Made by a program: the position numbers and the translations under genes. Shown here in pieces: positions 1-8,317 of a stretch of 56,936 nt of DNA; the first letter of the stretch is position 1; each line of letters starts with the position of its first letter. The notes under the pieces are model-generated. The model made no database searches. It was not told where the DNA came from and saw nothing but the letters and a program-made list of their open reading frames with translations. Source of the DNA: Pseudomonas paracarnis (lineage in GTDB: Bacteria; Pseudomonadota; Gammaproteobacteria; Pseudomonadales; Pseudomonadaceae); the NCBI RefSeq assembly GCF_904063055.1, contig NZ_CAJFCN010000021.1:1-56936 (forward strand). The letters run 5' to 3'.

Positions 1-208
1 GAAAAGCCCCCGTGGCCCCAAGGTACCCAAGCCCAAAACATGGGTTAAAGGCACCGCGGTGAATGCGCATGTTTCAACGGACCGGATAATCAAGGCTGCC
101 AAGACGAAAAGACCTTGAAAGGGCTGGCTGTAAAAGCGGAACCCTAAGCAGCCGTTACCGCAGGAATGGATATGTACACAATCCAACTGTGTTGACTGCC
201 ATGCCGCC
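1..208. other. left-edge region without a recognised gene
   Basis: No reading frame here looks like a gene. A perfect 10-base palindrome, CACCGCGGTG, lies at 52-61. The first 20 bases look like one arm of a GC-rich hairpin whose partner would lie outside the window, possibly the terminator of a neighbouring minus-strand gene. Nothing else can be supported. Confidence 0.4.
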
Positions 209-231
209 TTCGCGAGCAAGCCCGCTCCCAC
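209..231 (-). repeat. REP element
   Basis: On the minus strand this reads GTGGGAGCGGGCTTGCTCGC, the common extragenic palindromic repeat of the P. fluorescens group. It lies downstream of hemH and is unpaired with an inverted copy of the same subtype. The next repeat, at 276-302, is in the same orientation and of the CTGGCTTGCCTGCGATGG subtype. Confidence 0.85.
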
Positions 232-275
232 AGTTGGTCCGCGGGGGGTCAAGTAGGGAAGCGTCGCGGTTAGGC

Positions 276-302
276 CGCCATCGCAGGCAAGCCAGCTCCC
301 AC
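276..302 (-). repeat. REP element, second subtype
   Basis: The minus strand reads GTGGGAGCTGGCTTGCCTGC followed by GATGGC. The same subtype occurs in the two repeat pairs at 49680-49756 and 50357-50442. It sits 24 bases beyond the hemH stop codon. Confidence 0.85.
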
Positions 303-325
303 AATTGGATCACCGCAGGGCTCGA

Positions 326-1351
326 TTACAAGGCAACCGGCGCCCGTTCGCACAGGGTATTAAGCGCCGCCGCCCACTGCGGCTCGTCATTCAGGCAAGG
401 CACCAACACCAACTCCTCGCCCCCCGCTTCACGAAATTGCTCGCGACCGCGATCGCCAATTTCCTCCAACGTCTCAATACAGTCGGCGACGAACGCCGGG
501 CACATCACCAGCAGCTTCTTCACCCCTTGCTGGGCCAATGCCTCAAGGCGCGCCTCGGTGTAGGGTTCGATCCACTTGGCCCGGCCCAGGCGGGACTGGA
601 ACGCCACCGACCATTTACCCTCCGGCAAACCCAGCCGCTCGGCCACATCCCGCGCCACGCTGAAGCACTGCGCGCGGTAACAGGTGGCAAGCACTTCAGG
701 GGATGCGTTCTTGCAGCAGTCGGCGTCCTTGAAGCAGTGCTGGCCGGTAGGGTCGAGCTTGGTCAGGTGACGCTCAGGCAAACCATGGAAACTGAGCAGC
801 AAGTGATCGTAATCCTGCTCCACATAAGCGCGCACACTCGCCGCCAGCGCATCGAGGTACTCAGGCTGATCGTAGAACGGTTGCAGGATCGAAAACTGCA
901 CATTCAGTTGCTTGTCGCGCACCACTCGCTTGGCTTCCTCTATCACCGTGGTGACGGTGCTGTCGGCAAATTGAGGGTACAACGGCGCCAGTGTGATTTT
1001 TTGAATACCCTGGGCGGCCAGGCGCGTCAGGACCGTTTCCAGGGACGGTTCGCCGTAACGCATCGCCAGTTCCACCGGGCCCTGGGTCCACTGCGCGGTC
1101 ATCTGCTGTTGCAGGCGGCGGCTCAGCACCACCAGCGGCGAACCTTCGTCCCACCAGATCGACGCATAGGCATGGGCCGATTGCTCGGGGCGCTTGATCA
1201 GGATCAGCGACACCAGCAAGCGCCGCACCGGCCACGGCAAGTCGATCACATAAGGGTCCATCAGGAACTGATTGAGGTAGCTGCGCACATCGGCCACTGA
1301 AGTGGACTTTGGCGAACCCAGGTTGACCAGTAACAACGCGTGATCGGTCAT
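326..1351 (-). CDS. hemH: ferrochelatase
   Basis: This cytosolic or membrane-associated enzyme inserts ferrous iron into protoporphyrin IX, the last step of protoheme synthesis. The 341-residue product has the family start MTDHALLLVNLGSP and the signature SFHGLPERH with the metal-site histidine at residue 189. The second conserved region, PAFVADCIETLEEI, lies near the C terminus. Full length suggests an intact gene. It lies 14 bases downstream of the YfcH-like epimerase gene on the same strand, so the two are probably cotranscribed. In P. aeruginosa hemH is likewise near haem and photolyase genes; that association is known, while shared regulation here is inference. Confidence 0.97.
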   Translation of the reverse strand: MTDHALLLVNLGSPKSTSVADVRSYLNQFLMDPYVIDLPWPVRRLLVSLILIKRPEQSAHAYASIWWDEGSPLVVLSRRLQQQMTAQWTQGPVELAMRYGEPSLETVLTRLAAQGIQKITLAPLYPQFADSTVTTVIEEAKRVVRDKQLNVQFSILQPFYDQPEYLDALAASVRAYVEQDYDHLLLSFHGLPERHLTKLDPTGQHCFKDADCCKNASPEVLATCYRAQCFSVARDVAERLGLPEGKWSVAFQSRLGRAKWIEPYTEARLEALAQQGVKKLLVMCPAFVADCIETLEEIGDRGREQFREAGGEELVLVPCLNDEPQWAAALNTLCERAPVAL

Positions 1352-1365
1352 GCAACATCCTATCT

Positions 1366-2265
1366 TTAGAGGCGGCTGGACAAGTCGTCCAGAGCCGCAC
1401 GCAACTCAGTGAACTGGAAAGTGAAACCTGCGGCCTGCAGCCGTTCAGGCAAAGCCTTTTGCCCGCCCAGCAACAAGCCGGACAACTCACCCAGGCCAAC
1501 CTTCAACGCAAATGCCGGCATCGGCATGAACGCCGGGCGGTGCAGCACCTGGCCCAAGGTCTTGGCAAATTCGCGGTTGCGCACCGGGTGTGGCGCGCAG
1601 GCATTATAAGGACCGTTGGCGTCTTGCTTGTGCAGAAGAAAATCAATCAGGGCGATTTGATCCTTGATATGCACCCAGGGCATCCACTGCCGTCCACTGC
1701 CAATCGGCCCGCCCAGCGCCAGTTTGAACGGCAGCAGCAGGCGCGACAAAAAGCCGCCCTCGGCAGACAGCACCAACCCCGTACGCACCAGCACCACGCG
1801 AATGCCCAAGGCTTCGGCACGCTGGGCGGTTTCCTCCCAGGCGATACACAACTGGCTGGGGAAGTCATCCAGCACCGGGCCGCTGGCTTCGGTCAGTTCG
1901 CGCTCGCCGCCGTCGCCGTACCAACCCACCGCAGAACCGGAGATCAGCACCGCCGGTTTTTGCTCCAGGCTTTCCATCCAGGCCAGCAAGGTTTCGGTGA
2001 GGTGAATGCGACTGTTCCACAGCAATGCCTTGCGCTTGTGGGTCCAAGGCCGGTCGGCGATAGGCGCGCCTGCCAGGTTGACCACCGCGTCCACCGCGCC
2101 AATCACCTCTTGTAGACGAGCCACCCCGAGCACCTGCGCACCACACACCTGGGCGACCGTTTCCGGTTGCCGGCTCCACACCGTCAGGCGATGGCCTTGC
2201 GCGAGCCAGTGCTTGCAGAGTTGGCGACCGATCAAGCCGGTACCGCCGGTCAGCAAAATATGCAT
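1366..2265 (-). CDS. TIGR01777 (YfcH-type) NAD-dependent epimerase-like protein
   Basis: The 299-residue protein is a short-chain Rossmann-fold epimerase of the TIGR01777/YfcH family. The N-terminal GGTGLIGRQL is the nucleotide-binding loop, SGSAVGWYGDGGERELTE is the family active-site region, and a DUF1731 C-terminal segment occupies about residues 245-295. The substrate of the family is unknown. It is the first gene of a probable two-gene operon with hemH and diverges from the FAD oxidoreductase at 2478. The 212-base gap between them holds a LitR-like operator. Whether that operator also affects this gene is unknown. Confidence 0.9.
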   Translation of the reverse strand: MHILLTGGTGLIGRQLCKHWLAQGHRLTVWSRQPETVAQVCGAQVLGVARLQEVIGAVDAVVNLAGAPIADRPWTHKRKALLWNSRIHLTETLLAWMESLEQKPAVLISGSAVGWYGDGGERELTEASGPVLDDFPSQLCIAWEETAQRAEALGIRVVLVRTGLVLSAEGGFLSRLLLPFKLALGGPIGSGRQWMPWVHIKDQIALIDFLLHKQDANGPYNACAPHPVRNREFAKTLGQVLHRPAFMPMPAFALKVGLGELSGLLLGGQKALPERLQAAGFTFQFTELRAALDDLSSRL

Positions 2266-2404
2266 GGGACTCTCCTCATGTAACGTTCGCCGCCGCTCAC
2301 TGGTCTATTTTATAAGCAGGGATCAATTTGATAATTGAGCGTGACGGGGGTTCAAGCCTTAGCTTAACCATAGGTCACGCCACACAATCAGGCACGCCAA
2401 AACT

Positions 2405-2428
2405 TATACCAAAAAACAATATTGTACA
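2405..2428. promoter_or_regulatory. predicted LitR/MerR-type operator, one mismatch
   Basis: TATACC and TGTACA half-sites are separated by exactly 12 bases, matching the two perfect TGTACA-N12-TGTACA sites at 3692 and 3742 except for one base of the left half. The right half overlaps a possible -35 TTGTAC (2422-2427), followed after 17 bases by TAGTCT (2445-2450), 28 bases before the start codon at 2478. This suggests that the FAD oxidoreductase and TIGR02450 genes belong to the same light-controlled regulon as the photolyase operon. Confidence 0.55.
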
Positions 2429-2477
2429 GCTATTGGTGTCGGCGTAGTCTGTACCCAACGGTAAAACGAGGCCTCCC

Positions 2478-3464
2478 ATGACTGTTCCCATCGCGATCAT
2501 TGGTACCGGCATCGCCGGTCTCTCCGCCGCCCGAGCGTTACAAGACGCCGGGCACGCAGTACAACTCTTCGATAAAAGCCGCGGCAGCGGTGGCCGCATG
2601 TCCAGTAAGCGCAGCGACGCCGGCGCGCTGGACATGGGCGCGCAATATTTCACCGCCCGCGACCGGCGCTTCGTCAACGAAGTGCAGCGCTGGCAAAGCA
2701 ACGGCTGGGCCGAGCAGTGGAAGCCCCAGCTGTATAACTTCAAGTCCGGGCAATTGACGCCCTCCCCCGATGAGCAGATCCGCTGGGTGGGCACACCGCG
2801 CATGAGCGCCATCACCCGCGCCCTGCTCGACGACTTGCCGGTGGAGTTCGGTTGCCGCATCACCGAAGTCTTCCAGGGCACGCAGCACTGGAACCTGCTC
2901 GACGCGGACGGCGGCAATCACGGCCCTTTCAGTCACGTGATCATTGCCACGCCGGCGCCCCAAGCCACCGCCCTGCTGGCCGCCGCGCCCAAGCTGGCGA
3001 GCGCCGCCGCCGGGGTGAAAATGGACCCGACCTGGGCCATCGCCCTGGCGTTCGACAAGCCCCTGGATACGCCGATGGAGGGCTGCTTCGTGCAAGACAG
3101 CCCCCTCGACTGGCTGGCGCGCAACCGCAGCAAGCCTGGGCGCGACACCACCCTCGACACCTGGGTGCTGCACGCCACCAGCGCCTGGAGCAAGGCCCAC
3201 CTAGACCTGCCCAAGGAAGCGGTGATCGAACACCTGCACGGCGCCTTTGCCGAATTGCTGCACAGCGCCATGCCCGCGCCGTCGTTCAGCCTGGCGCATC
3301 GCTGGCTCTACGCACGCCCCTCCAGCAGCCATGAGTTCGGTGTGCTGGCCGACGCCGACCTGGGCTTGTTCGTTTGCGGCGACTGGTGCCTGTCCGGTCG
3401 GGTGGAAGGTGCCTGGTTGAGTGGCCAGGAAGCGGCGCGACGCTTGATCGAGCACCTGCAATGA
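2478..3464 (+). CDS. renalase-like FAD/NAD(P)-dependent oxidoreductase
   Basis: The 328-residue protein opens with a dinucleotide-binding fold (IIGTGIAGLSAARAL, residues 6-20) followed by FDKSRGSGGRMSSKR. That combination typifies the bacterial renalase-like branch of the flavin amine oxidase family. The C terminus has the conserved FAD-contact region CGDWCLSGRVEGAWLSG. The substrate is unknown. It overlaps the next gene by ATGA, so the pair is translationally coupled. The predicted operator upstream and the photolyase operon downstream suggest a role in light-associated redox metabolism; this is inference. Confidence 0.85.
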   Translation: MTVPIAIIGTGIAGLSAARALQDAGHAVQLFDKSRGSGGRMSSKRSDAGALDMGAQYFTARDRRFVNEVQRWQSNGWAEQWKPQLYNFKSGQLTPSPDEQIRWVGTPRMSAITRALLDDLPVEFGCRITEVFQGTQHWNLLDADGGNHGPFSHVIIATPAPQATALLAAAPKLASAAAGVKMDPTWAIALAFDKPLDTPMEGCFVQDSPLDWLARNRSKPGRDTTLDTWVLHATSAWSKAHLDLPKEAVIEHLHGAFAELLHSAMPAPSFSLAHRWLYARPSSSHEFGVLADADLGLFVCGDWCLSGRVEGAWLSGQEAARRLIEHLQ

Positions 3465-3676
3465 ACCGCATCAACCCCGCCAAACTGCTGCTGTCAAAAT
3501 GGACGGCAGCTCATCCTCGCCACAAGGAAAAACACTTCCTGGTCACCGAGTTGTTCCGTGACGACGAGGGCACGGTGCTGGACATCGAACTGCAGGCCAT
3601 CCTTACTCGGCGCGCCGAACGCCTGCCCTGGCAGACCCTGAAAAACGCTGAAGACTGGAAAATCGGCTGGAAATAA
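3461..3676 (+). CDS. TIGR02450 tryptophan-rich small protein
   Basis: A 71-residue basic protein starting MNRINPAKLLLSKWTA, with motifs KWTA, KHFLV, W(Q)TL and WKIGWK. This pattern belongs to the TIGR02450 family of conserved tryptophan-rich proteins, which often sit beside photolyase genes. The function is unknown. The start codon overlaps the preceding stop codon (ATGA). An earlier in-frame start at 3374 would lie inside the upstream gene and is rejected. The DUF523 operon promoter begins about 16 bases after its stop codon. Confidence 0.85.
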   Translation: MNRINPAKLLLSKWTAAHPRHKEKHFLVTELFRDDEGTVLDIELQAILTRRAERLPWQTLKNAEDWKIGWK

Positions 3677-3691
3677 GCGGCGGCACAAACC

Positions 3692-3715
3692 TGTACAAAT
3701 TATTTGACTTGTACA
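3692..3715. promoter_or_regulatory. predicted LitR-type operator 1 (TGTACA-N12-TGTACA)
   Basis: Two perfect TGTACA hexamers are separated by exactly 12 bases. This matches the consensus known for class II LitR (PplR1-type) regulators of Pseudomonas putida, T(G/A)TACA-N12-TGTA(C/T)A. The spacer contains the -35 hexamer TTGACT (3704-3709), so a bound regulator would cover the promoter. The regulator is presumably the MerR-family protein encoded at 4751. Confidence 0.85.
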
Positions 3716-3731
3716 ACATCGAGCCTATGAT
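3704..3731 (+). promoter_or_regulatory. sigma-70 promoter of the photolyase operon
   Basis: The -35 TTGACT (3704-3709) and -10 TATGAT (3726-3731) are separated by 16 bases. The -35 lies within operator 1, and the expected start point falls just before operator 2 (3742-3765), so both operators would block polymerase or early elongation. The first gene starts at 3788. Confidence 0.75.
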
Positions 3732-3741
3732 GAGATTTAGT

Positions 3742-3765
3742 TGTACAAGATTTTTAGCTTGTACA
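3742..3765. promoter_or_regulatory. predicted LitR-type operator 2 (TGTACA-N12-TGTACA)
   Basis: This is a second perfect copy of the operator, with the same 12-base spacing and with its centre 50 bases (about five helical turns) from operator 1. It lies downstream of the -10 element, a position typical of repression. The ribosome-binding sequence GCAGAGG follows at 3774-3780. Confidence 0.85.
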
Positions 3766-3787
3766 GGATTCTTGCAGAGGTTTGCTT

Positions 3788-4747
3788 ATGTCCAGCCATG
3801 TGAAACCGAAGATCGCCATCAGCGCCTGCCTTCTGGGTGAGAACGTGCGCTTCAATGGCGGTCATAAACAGTCCCTGCTATGCAGCCAGACCCTGAGTGA
3901 CTACTTCGATTTTGTCCCGTTGTGCCCTGAAGTTGCCATCGGCCTGGGCATTCCTCGGCAAGCGATCCGCCTGGTCGGCGATCCCAACCAACCGCAGGCT
4001 GTGGGCAGCGTAAACCCTGCGCTCAATGTCACTCAGCCACTGGACGATTACGGCCAGCAAATGGCCCGGGAACATACCGACCTGTGCGGCTACATTTTCA
4101 TGCAAAAGTCACCGTCTTGTGGGCTGGAGCGGGTCAAGGTGTACCGCGACAACGGCACGCCCGTCGACGGTGGCGGGCGCGGTATTTACGCCCAGGCGTT
4201 TTGTGCCCGCCACCCCAACCTGCCGGTGGAAGAGGACGGTCGCCTGAACGACCCGGTGCTTCGAGAAAACTTCCTCACCCGCGTATTCGTGTACGCCAGT
4301 TGGCAGCAACTGTTGGCCGACGGCCTTACCCGTCACCGCTTGCTGACGTTTCACTCGCGCTACAAGTACCTGCTGATGGCCCACAGCCCGGCGCATTACA
4401 AAAGCCTGGGCCACTTGCTCGGCAGCATGGGCAAGGGCATTGACCTGCAAGCTTTGGCCGACGGCTATTTCAGCGAACTGATGGCGGGCCTGAAAAAATG
4501 CGCGACTCGCGGTACCCATACCAATGTGCTGCAACACATCAGTGGCTACCTCAAGCAGGCCATCAGCGCCGATGACAAACAGGAAATGCAGACCGTCATC
4601 GGCCAATACCGCCACGGCATCGTGCCACTGGTGGTGCCGCTGACCCTGCTCAAGCACCACTTTCGCCAACATCCGGACCGCTACATCGCGCAGCAGGCCT
4701 ACCTGCAACCGCACCCGGAAAACCTCAGCCTGCGTAATGCGATCTAA
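3788..4747 (+). CDS. DUF523 and DUF1722 (YbgA-type) protein
   Basis: The 319-residue two-domain protein has DUF523 in about the first 150 residues (ISACLLGENVRFNGGHK and the cysteine motif KSPSCGL). DUF1722/YbgA follows (RHRLLTFHSRYKYLLMAH). The fusion is common next to photolyase genes in proteobacteria; its biochemical role is not established. The start at 3788 is preferred over a TTG two codons earlier because AGAGG is well spaced from it. First gene of the operon, placed directly behind the two LitR-like operators. Confidence 0.85.
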   Translation: MSSHVKPKIAISACLLGENVRFNGGHKQSLLCSQTLSDYFDFVPLCPEVAIGLGIPRQAIRLVGDPNQPQAVGSVNPALNVTQPLDDYGQQMAREHTDLCGYIFMQKSPSCGLERVKVYRDNGTPVDGGGRGIYAQAFCARHPNLPVEEDGRLNDPVLRENFLTRVFVYASWQQLLADGLTRHRLLTFHSRYKYLLMAHSPAHYKSLGHLLGSMGKGIDLQALADGYFSELMAGLKKCATRGTHTNVLQHISGYLKQAISADDKQEMQTVIGQYRHGIVPLVVPLTLLKHHFRQHPDRYIAQQAYLQPHPENLSLRNAI

Positions 4748-4750
4748 CCC

Positions 4751-5680
4751 ATGAAACCTGCCCTGCTCGACGAACCCGGCGAAGACATCGCCCTGGCCCT
4801 GGAAAACGGTTGGCTGCCGATCCGCGAGGTGGCGCGCCAGACCGGCGTGAATGCGGTGACGCTGCGCGCGTGGGAGCGCCGCTACGGCCTCATCGTGCCC
4901 CAGCGCACGCCCAAAGGGCATCGGTTGTTCAGCGCCGAACACGTGCAACGCATCCAGGCCATCCTCACCTGGCTCAATCGCGGCGTGCCGGTCAGCCAGG
5001 TCAAAGGGCTGATCGACTCCGCCCAAGGTAGCCCGGAGCCGATGGAAAACGAGTGGCAGAGCCTGCGCCAGCATTTGGTGAGTGCCATCAGTGAACTGGC
5101 CGAGCGCCGGGTCGATGACGCCTTCAACCAGGCCATGGCGCTGTACCCACCACGCACCTTGTGCGAGCAACTGATGCTGCCGCTGCTCAACGAGCTGGAA
5201 CAACGCTGGCAGGGCCAGTTCGGCGCGCAGATGGAGCGGGTGTTCTTCTTGTCCTGGTTGCGCAGCAAGTTCGGCGCACGGATCTATCACAACAATCGTC
5301 AACTCCACGGCGCGCCGCTGTTGCTGGTCAATCATTCCGACCTGCCCCTGGAACCCCACCTCTGGCTCAGCGCCTGGCTGGCCAGCAGTGCCGATTGCCC
5401 GGTGGAAGTGTTCGATTGGCCGCTGCCGGTGGGCGAACTCGCCCTGGCGGTGGAACACCTGCAACCGCGTGCGGTGCTGCTGTATTCGAGCAAGGCGTTG
5501 CAGGTGCCGGCCCTCAGCAAACTGCTGGGCGGCATCCGTTGCCCAACCGTGATTGCCGGACCAACGGTGTGCATCCACCACGCCGAGTTGGGCGTATTAA
5601 CCCAGGACATCCCTGAGTTGTCCGTGGCCGAGGACCTGTTGTCGGCCCATCAATTATTGATCCAGCGTGGAATTGTCTGA
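4751..5680 (+). CDS. MerR-family transcriptional regulator, LitR class II-like photosensory repressor
   Basis: The 309-residue protein has an N-terminal MerR winged helix-turn-helix (residues 21-70; WERRYGL at 41-47) and a C-terminal domain resembling the helical cap and Rossmann cobalamin-binding fold of LitR/CarH. The cap histidine expected after the conserved glutamate appears replaced (E162, R163). The E-x-H-x-x-G-like stretch at 201-206 lacks the glycine. Such loss of cobalamin ligands fits class II LitR proteins, which need a partner LOV photoreceptor instead of adenosylcobalamin; none is encoded here. The gene lies three bases after the DUF523 gene, and its stop abuts the photolyase start. 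It likely autoregulates through the TGTACA-N12-TGTACA sites. Confidence 0.8.
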   Translation: MKPALLDEPGEDIALALENGWLPIREVARQTGVNAVTLRAWERRYGLIVPQRTPKGHRLFSAEHVQRIQAILTWLNRGVPVSQVKGLIDSAQGSPEPMENEWQSLRQHLVSAISELAERRVDDAFNQAMALYPPRTLCEQLMLPLLNELEQRWQGQFGAQMERVFFLSWLRSKFGARIYHNNRQLHGAPLLLVNHSDLPLEPHLWLSAWLASSADCPVEVFDWPLPVGELALAVEHLQPRAVLLYSSKALQVPALSKLLGGIRCPTVIAGPTVCIHHAELGVLTQDIPELSVAEDLLSAHQLLIQRGIV

Positions 5681-7123
5681 ATGCATCTGATCTGGCTGCG
5701 CACCGACTTGCGCCTGCACGACAACACTGCCCTGGCGGCCGCGAGCCAGCGCGGCCCCGTCGCAGCTGTTTACCTGATCACGCCCGAGCAATGGCAGGCG
5801 CATGATGACGCGCCGTGCAAAGTCGATTTCTGGCTGCGCAACTTGCAGCACCTGAGCCAGGCACTGGACAACCTCAACATCCCCCTGTTAATCCGCCACG
5901 CCGCGACCTGGGACCAGGCGCCGACGGTACTGAGCCAACTGTGCCGCGAGCTGTCGGTGGAGTCGGTACACGTCAACGAGGAATACGGCATTCACGAAAC
6001 CCGCCGCGACAGCGCCGTGGCCCAGGCCCTGGAAGCTGACGGCGTGACCTTCCACAGCTACCTGGACCAACTGTTTTTCCACCCGGGTAGTGTGCTGACC
6101 AAGACCGGCACCTACTTCCAGGTGTTCAGCCAGTTCCGCAAGGTCTGCTACAGCCGCCTGCACAGCGCCCTGCCCCGCGTGGTGCCGACGCCAAAGGCCC
6201 AGGCCGAGCCTGGCGTGAAGAGCGACCCTGTGCCAACGGCAGTCGAAGGGTTCCCGACACCCAGCGAAACCTTGCGTGCCCTCTGGCCCGCTGGCGAAGA
6301 CGAGGCGCGCCGTCGCCTCGATGCCTTCGCTGATCAGCAGATCAGCTATTACAAGGACGAACGCGACTTCCCGGCCAAGCCCGGCACCAGTCAGCTTTCT
6401 GCCTACCTGGCCGCCGGAGTGGTTTCGCCGCGCCAGTGCTTGCACGCCGCGCTGCAAACCAACCAGGGCGAGTTCGAAAGCGGCGACATCGGCGCCATCA
6501 CCTGGATCAACGAGCTGCTGTGGCGCGAGTTCTACAAGCACATCCTGGTCGGCTACCCACGGGTTTCCCGCCACCGCGCGTTTCGCCCGGAAACCGAAGC
6601 GCTGGCCTGGCGCAAGGCGCCCGAAGACCTGGCCGCCTGGCAACAGGCGCGCACCGGCTTGCCGATCATCGACGCGGCCATGCGCCAATTGCTGGAAACC
6701 GGCTGGATGCACAATCGCCTGCGCATGGTGGTGGCGATGTTCCTGACCAAAAACCTGCTGATCGACTGGCGCGAAGGCGAGCGCTTCTTCATGCGCCACC
6801 TGATCGACGGTGATCTGGCGGCCAACAACGGCGGCTGGCAGTGGAGTTCGTCCACCGGCACCGACTCGGCGCCGTATTTCCGGATATTCAGCCCGCTGAG
6901 CCAATCGGAAAAATTCGACGGCGACGGCGTGTTCATCAAACGCTGGCTCCCGGAACTGGCCGCGCTGAATAAAAAACAAGTGCACAACCCCGAAGCGGCT
7001 GGCGGCCTGTTCGGCGTGGCGGATTATCCGCGTGCCATCGTCGATTTGAAACAGTCTCGCGAGCGTGCCTTGGCCGCATTTCGCCGGCTGCCTTCGCGTC
7101 AGGAGATGGCCGAACATGAGTGA
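5681..7123 (+). CDS. phrB: deoxyribodipyrimidine photo-lyase
   Basis: This flavoenzyme uses blue light to split cyclobutane pyrimidine dimers in DNA. The 480-residue protein starts with the antenna-binding domain motif MHLIWLRTDLRLHDNTAL. Its FAD domain carries the class I photolyase signatures TGLPIIDAAMRQL, GWMHNRLRM and NNGGWQWSSSTGTD. The start codon directly follows the stop of the MerR gene, and the stop overlaps the next gene by eight bases. Placement in a predicted light-induced operon fits its function. Confidence 0.96.
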   Translation: MHLIWLRTDLRLHDNTALAAASQRGPVAAVYLITPEQWQAHDDAPCKVDFWLRNLQHLSQALDNLNIPLLIRHAATWDQAPTVLSQLCRELSVESVHVNEEYGIHETRRDSAVAQALEADGVTFHSYLDQLFFHPGSVLTKTGTYFQVFSQFRKVCYSRLHSALPRVVPTPKAQAEPGVKSDPVPTAVEGFPTPSETLRALWPAGEDEARRRLDAFADQQISYYKDERDFPAKPGTSQLSAYLAAGVVSPRQCLHAALQTNQGEFESGDIGAITWINELLWREFYKHILVGYPRVSRHRAFRPETEALAWRKAPEDLAAWQQARTGLPIIDAAMRQLLETGWMHNRLRMVVAMFLTKNLLIDWREGERFFMRHLIDGDLAANNGGWQWSSSTGTDSAPYFRIFSPLSQSEKFDGDGVFIKRWLPELAALNKKQVHNPEAAGGLFGVADYPRAIVDLKQSRERALAAFRRLPSRQEMAEHE

Positions 7124-7538
7124 CTTCCTGCGCCAGTTCGCCCACACCTTCGCCACGCTGGACAAGCACAACCTGCACCTGCTCGGCCGCCTGTACAGCG
7201 AGGACGTCGCCTTCGCCGACCCCCTGCATGAAGTTCAGGGCCTGCCAGCGTTGCAGCGTTACTTTGCCGACTTGTACAGCAACGTCAGCGAGCTGAACTT
7301 TGACTTCCACGGCTTCGATACCGTGGCCGAAGGCGAGGGCTACCTGCGCTGGACTATGCGTTTTCGTCACCCACGCCTGGCCGGCGGCCAGGTGATCGAG
7401 GTGCCAGGCTGTTCCCATTTGATGTGGCACGACAAGGTTTACCGCCATCGCGACTACTTCGATGCCGGCGCCCTGCTCTATGAACATGTCCCCCTACTGG
7501 GTCGCGTTATTCGTTGGCTGAAAAGGAGAATGGGATGA
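7116..7538 (+). CDS. NTF2-like / SnoaL-type small protein
   Basis: A 140-residue protein with the NTF2-like fold pattern: an N-terminal helix, DVAFADPLHEVQG, and a beta-rich second half (GYLRWTMRF, GCSHLMWHDKVYRHRDYFDAGAL). The catalytic role is unknown. The start at 7116 overlaps the phrB stop; a 17-codon upstream extension lies inside phrB and is rejected. Relatives are found in cfa/SDR/FAD operons under light or singlet-oxygen control in other proteobacteria. Confidence 0.8.
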   Translation: MSDFLRQFAHTFATLDKHNLHLLGRLYSEDVAFADPLHEVQGLPALQRYFADLYSNVSELNFDFHGFDTVAEGEGYLRWTMRFRHPRLAGGQVIEVPGCSHLMWHDKVYRHRDYFDAGALLYEHVPLLGRVIRWLKRRMG

Positions 7539-8317
7539 GCCTTACACCGCCCCGTCGTTATTGGCTGACCGGCGCCAGCAGTGGTATCGGTGCGGCGCTG
7601 GCCGTGGAGTTGCTCGACAGCGGCGCCCACGTGGCCCTCAGTTCCCGCACCCAAGGCCCGCTGGATGCCCTCGCCGTTCGATATCCAGGCCAGGTGCTGG
7701 TGGTGGCCGGCGACCTGACCAACAGCCAGACCGTGCGCGAGATCGGTGAGCGTATCAGCGAGGTCTGGGGTTCGCTGGACACGGTGATCCTCAACGCCGG
7801 CACTTGTGAATACGTCGACGCCCGGCAATTTGACGCCTCGATCATCGAGCACGTGGTGCGTACCAACCTGCTGGCGAGCAGTTATTGCATCGAGGCCGCG
7901 CTGCCGCTGTTGCGCGCCGGGCGTACCCCGCATCTGGTGGGCGTGGCCAGTGCCGTGACCTACCTGCCCATGCCTCGCGCCGAAGCCTACGGCGCGTCCA
8001 AGGCCGGCCTGCGTTACTTGTTCGAATCCCTGCGTATCGGCCTGTCGCCAGAAAACATCGATGTCACGGTGATCAGCCCAGGCTTCGTCGACACGCCGCT
8101 GACCGAGCGCAATGATTTCCCGATGCCCCTGAGCTGGCCGGCCGACAAAGCCGCGAAACACATCTTCGCCAAGCTGGAAAAACGCCCGCTGGAAATCGCC
8201 TTTCCGGCCCTGTTCATTGCCACCTTGTGGCCGCTGTCGAAGCTGCCCAACCGCGCGCAACTGATCATCGGCAAACGCATGCTGCGCAGCCCGCCACCGA
8301 AGAAGGACGACCTGTGA
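7535..8317 (+). CDS. short-chain dehydrogenase/reductase
   Basis: The 260-residue classical SDR has the cofactor motif TGASSGIG (12-19), NAG at 87-89, and catalytic Ser139, Tyr152 and Lys156 (YGASK). The substrate is unknown; the company of a Cfa-like enzyme suggests fatty-acid or lipid chemistry. The start overlaps the upstream stop (ATGA) and is preceded by AAAAGGAG. It overlaps the next gene by GTGA. Confidence 0.9.
   Translation: MSLTPPRRYWLTGASSGIGAALAVELLDSGAHVALSSRTQGPLDALAVRYPGQVLVVAGDLTNSQTVREIGERISEVWGSLDTVILNAGTCEYVDARQFDASIIEHVVRTNLLASSYCIEAALPLLRAGRTPHLVGVASAVTYLPMPRAEAYGASKAGLRYLFESLRIGLSPENIDVTVISPGFVDTPLTERNDFPMPLSWPADKAAKHIFAKLEKRPLEIAFPALFIATLWPLSKLPNRAQLIIGKRMLRSPPPKKDDL

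Noticed and set aside
160..200. LitR operator at the left edge (TGTACA at 173-178)
   Set aside because: Neither side has a matching half-site at 12 bases, so it is a chance hexamer.
4109..5581. Long antisense open frame (490 codons) opposite the DUF523 and MerR genes
   Set aside because: It is a shadow of GC-rich genes on the plus strand; its composition is His/Gln/Arg-rich without any family motif, and both overlapped genes are clearly real.
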